Below, in pieces: positions 61,501-64,000 of a stretch of 64,000 nucleotides of DNA. A model generated the notes under the pieces. That model saw only the letters and a list, made by a program, of their open reading frames with translations. It was not told the origin of the DNA and did no database searches. Both the position numbers and the translations under genes were made by a program. This DNA comes from Lonicera japonica (Eukaryota; Streptophyta; Magnoliopsida; Dipsacales; Caprifoliaceae): positions 7,703,204-7,767,203 of the forward strand of contig CM038463.1 of the NCBI GenBank assembly GCA_021464415.1. Direction: 5' to 3'. Position 1 is the stretch's first letter. The number at the start of each line of letters is the position of its first letter.

Positions 61501-62037
61501 GGGTAAAGGTGGGCTGGAAAATGTATTTATGGGTCATTTTTCCACCATAAATTTGACGAGTATATCTAAACAAATAGGCTATAACTTAAGTTATTGGCGA
61601 AGTTCTAGATACTCTATGTCGAGCGAGTACCAACAAAGATACTCTATCTCGAGAGTACTATCACGTTTACTCACCATAAATGTGATGAGTATATATAAAA
61701 AATTGCACTATAACTTAAGTTATTGCTGAAGTTTCAAATGCTCAATGTCGATTAAGCACCAATGAAGAAAAAATATTACCACATCTCTAGCAGAGATGGA
61801 GAAGGAAAGAGAGAGATCAGTGAAGAATAAAAGAAAGCAACCAGTGGAGACAGAGAATAATGGGGGAGGGAGGTTGGTGTGTTTTAATATTTTTTTTTAT
61901 GACTATTAACTTAATTATGTTAATTATTTTAATTAATATAATTATTTTTCTTAAGTTTAGGGGTGTCAGAGTGGAGCGTTATAAAGTAGGGAGGGTATTA
62001 GTGATAAAATAAAGGGGTACATTTATCACCATCCTAC
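58537..62037. mobile_element. 3.5-kb TIR-bounded element, superfamily unknown
   Basis: The left end GTAGGGTGACGATAAATGCA continues to ..CCCTTTTATTTTATCACTAATA. The right end, reverse-complemented, reads GTAGGATGGTGATAAATGTA and continues to ..CCCCTTTATTTTATCACTAATA. The TIR is about 41 bp at roughly 85% identity. No transposase frame was found in 3.5 kb. A sequence reading TGTGATGTCCCAAATC on the minus strand (61096 downward) looks like the start of an inserted LTR. A 129-bp tandem repeat lies at 61544-61760. Flanks give no clear target duplication. Confidence 0.7.
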
Positions 62038-62299
62038 AAGTAAGATGGGTAGGAGTTTTCAAGCTCGGTAGAGGAACATTACTAATTGTAATAGTTTTTA
62101 AAATTAAAAAATGTATAAATTTAATGAAAAATTGCGTGATTGATATATTTTTATAACTTACAATGCTTCTCATCCTATATCAAGTTTATTTGTGTACAAT
62201 TTATTTTAAAAATGTTAGGGTGCATTAAAAAAATGGGTGTTGATCAAGGACATTTATGATTATTCGACGGGGTGGGATGAAATAAGACAATAATTCACA

Positions 62300-62525
62300 T
62301 AAAATTTACTATTTTTTTTTGGTTTGTTTTTTTTTTTGGTTTCCCAGAGAAAGTGTTCGAACCAGCTTTTACGCACCTTGACTAATCCCCACTCGCATTG
62401 CATGGCTGCCGTTGGCTAAACATTATTTTGACAACTCTGTGAGTCGACTTTAGGAGCCCCAAGTCGATTAAAAGTTGTTCATATAGCAGCCTTATACCAT
62501 TAGTACTATAAAAGCTTGTTTTTAT
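62300..62525 (-). mobile_element. Probable SINE
   Basis: On the minus strand: GAGTGGGGATTAGTCAAGGT, GCGTAAAAGCTGGTTCGAAC, and an A-rich tail (the T-runs at 62311-62340). This matches the 3' end of plant tRNA-derived SINEs and resembles the GATTAGTCGAAGTGTGC part of 54040-54235. The 5' promoter boxes are not convincing. Confidence 0.5.
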
Positions 62526-62724
62526 TCACCTAACATTGGCTAGAGCAATAACTGAACAAGATGGAACGAGTTCATTTGTTATGATTGTCTAGGCTTTTTA
62601 GAAAAAATATGACAAAGTTAAAGTGCTACAAAATTTTAGGAGGGCAATATTTGGCTTTTAATTTGATACATTGTGTTGTTTTTGTTAAAATTTAATGTGA
62701 TGATGCACGTTTGAAAATTAAATG

Positions 62725-64000
62725 TGTTGACCTTAAAGTCAATTAATCTTATTTTGATAATTACAATAAGTTAATAAAGCGTTATTTAACTCAGTTGTTC
62801 CAATGATGATAGCCATTTTAACCGATATATCTTTCGACCAAGTGTAACTTCAAACCGAAGCAAATCTCACACAAGCTTTACAAACGCCTCTACTCCCAAG
62901 AAATTAACTCAGGTGATATACATGTGATATACAAAGCCAAGAAAAGATCTAGATCATCAAGCAAGTGAAGATATGCACAAGAATAATCTCCACATGTTCT
63001 ACAAGTTATCAAAACCAAGAAAGGATCAAGAACATCAAACAAGTAAAGATACGCACAAGAAAATTAAGCATCACGAAGACTCAAATTATCATTAAATTGA
63101 GTGAGTGCTTAGATTTTATGTAAAGATACTTTATTGATCAAATCCCTATAGCTCAAACATATTCTTGCATCTTTTAAAGATTGATTCAAATTAGCTTGAA
63201 ATTGAATTTATTTGAAAAACATCATTTTACAAAAATCGAGTTTCAAAATAAATTCATATTAATTTTAAATGATCATATTTTAAGCTATAATAAAAATAGG
63301 TATCTTATAAACATATCTTTGAGGTTTAAAAATCATCAGAATTTTATTTGAAACTAAATTGTTAAATTGTAAAAATATTTTTATTTTACATTTAAAATTC
63401 GCTTAATTTTTGCCCAGTTTTGATCTAACGGTAAGATGGAGGCCTTACCGAACTCCTATTATTTTGAAATTTTTACAGTAATTAGACAACATCTCCTGGA
63501 ATTTTTGACTAAAATTTGAGCATGATCCAACGGTCAAATTGGGAGATATTAATAAAACAAATTTAAATTTTTTGTCAAAACTAGCTGTTGGAAAATTTGA
63601 AAATGTATACCTTGGAGCCAAAACCTCTCTTAATCATCCCCAACGGCCATATGATTTTGCAAGCTATAAATATGAGGTCCTAGACATGTTTTAACACACC
63701 TTGAATCATTCTAATACTCTATTATTCATATATTCAAATATACAAAGATTCAAGAACACATTTTGATTAATCTTTCATTTTTGAGTTATATACTTTGATC
63801 AATTTTGATATCTCTTAGTGCGAGCTTCATTTGTATTTTGTTATACACAAGAGAGATATTGTACATTGGTGTTAGCCACCAAAACTTATTCAAATCATAT
63901 TTGTGAAATGTGTATCTCATAGAATAGCAAGAGGGATTTCTTGTGAGAGTATTGAGGGTGTTTCAATACTTGTAAAAATGTGTGAGAAAAATACACTTAT
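62725..64000 (+). repeat. Copia-type LTR, cut by the window end
   Basis: Starts TGTTGACCTTAAAGTCAATT and is collinear with the solo LTR 45780-47186 (for example TTTTGATAA, TGATATCTCTTAGTG, GAGCT/GAGAT-ATTGTACATTGG, GGTGTTAG-CACCAAA), but clearly diverged. Whether an internal region follows lies outside the window. Confidence 0.8.

Noticed and set aside
1..64000. CRISPR arrays, bacterial operons, tRNA or rRNA genes
   Set aside because: None seen. tRNA-like boxes occur only within SINEs, and the gene structure is that of a plant nuclear genome.

Overview
This is a 64-kb piece of a plant (angiosperm, almost certainly eudicot) nuclear chromosome: AT-rich, with long intron-split genes separated by dense transposon debris. 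Four protein genes can be rebuilt exon by exon with consistent phases. They are a Rho GDP-dissociation inhibitor (+, 536-3122, 5 exons, 235 aa), a phospholipid:sterol acyltransferase of the PSAT1 type (-, 24678-11344, 15 exons, 637 aa), an EXO84C-type exocyst subunit (+, 32250-39064, 7 exons, 805 aa) and a mitochondrial MORF5/6-type RNA-editing factor (-, 58369-55237, 4 exons, 240 aa). They act in ROP GTPase cycling, sterol-ester synthesis, vesicle tethering and organelle C-to-U editing. They share no pathway; their closeness looks like ordinary plant gene order.

Layout. 1-3122: RhoGDI and its promoter. 3123-11343: intergenic, with a decayed Ty1/copia element (4729-8501) that itself received a TRIM insertion, then an AT-rich block framed by a 182-bp direct repeat. 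11344-24678: PSAT1, whose introns hold a SINE, a hAT-type MITE, an antisense LINE and tandem duplications. 24679-32249: gene-free, with a Tourist-like MITE just upstream of PSAT1, LTR remnants and tandem repeats. 32250-39064: EXO84C, with a peculiar GCN4-core repeat in intron 1, a Helitron-like segment in intron 2 and a foldback element in intron 4. 39065-55236: a transposon-rich block. It contains a long-TIR MULE-like element carrying a strictosidine-synthase-like gene fragment, a minus-strand copia relic broken by a SINE, a solo LTR nested in another LTR, a 1.1-kb mini LTR element and several TIR elements. 55237-58369: the MORF gene. 58370-64000: a 3.5-kb TIR-bounded element, a SINE and an LTR cut by the window end.

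The most notable observations are the gene-capturing (Pack-MULE-like) element at 40081-41022, the TRIM inserted in copia pol with an intact 5-bp target duplication, the repeated splice-donor segment at the end of MORF exon 1, the ATGAAATTGAGTCAT repeats in EXO84C intron 1, and TIR elements sitting about 170-220 bp upstream of two of the four start codons. I saw no tRNA or rRNA gene, no CRISPR array and nothing prokaryotic. All family assignments are by reading the translations; no database search was run.
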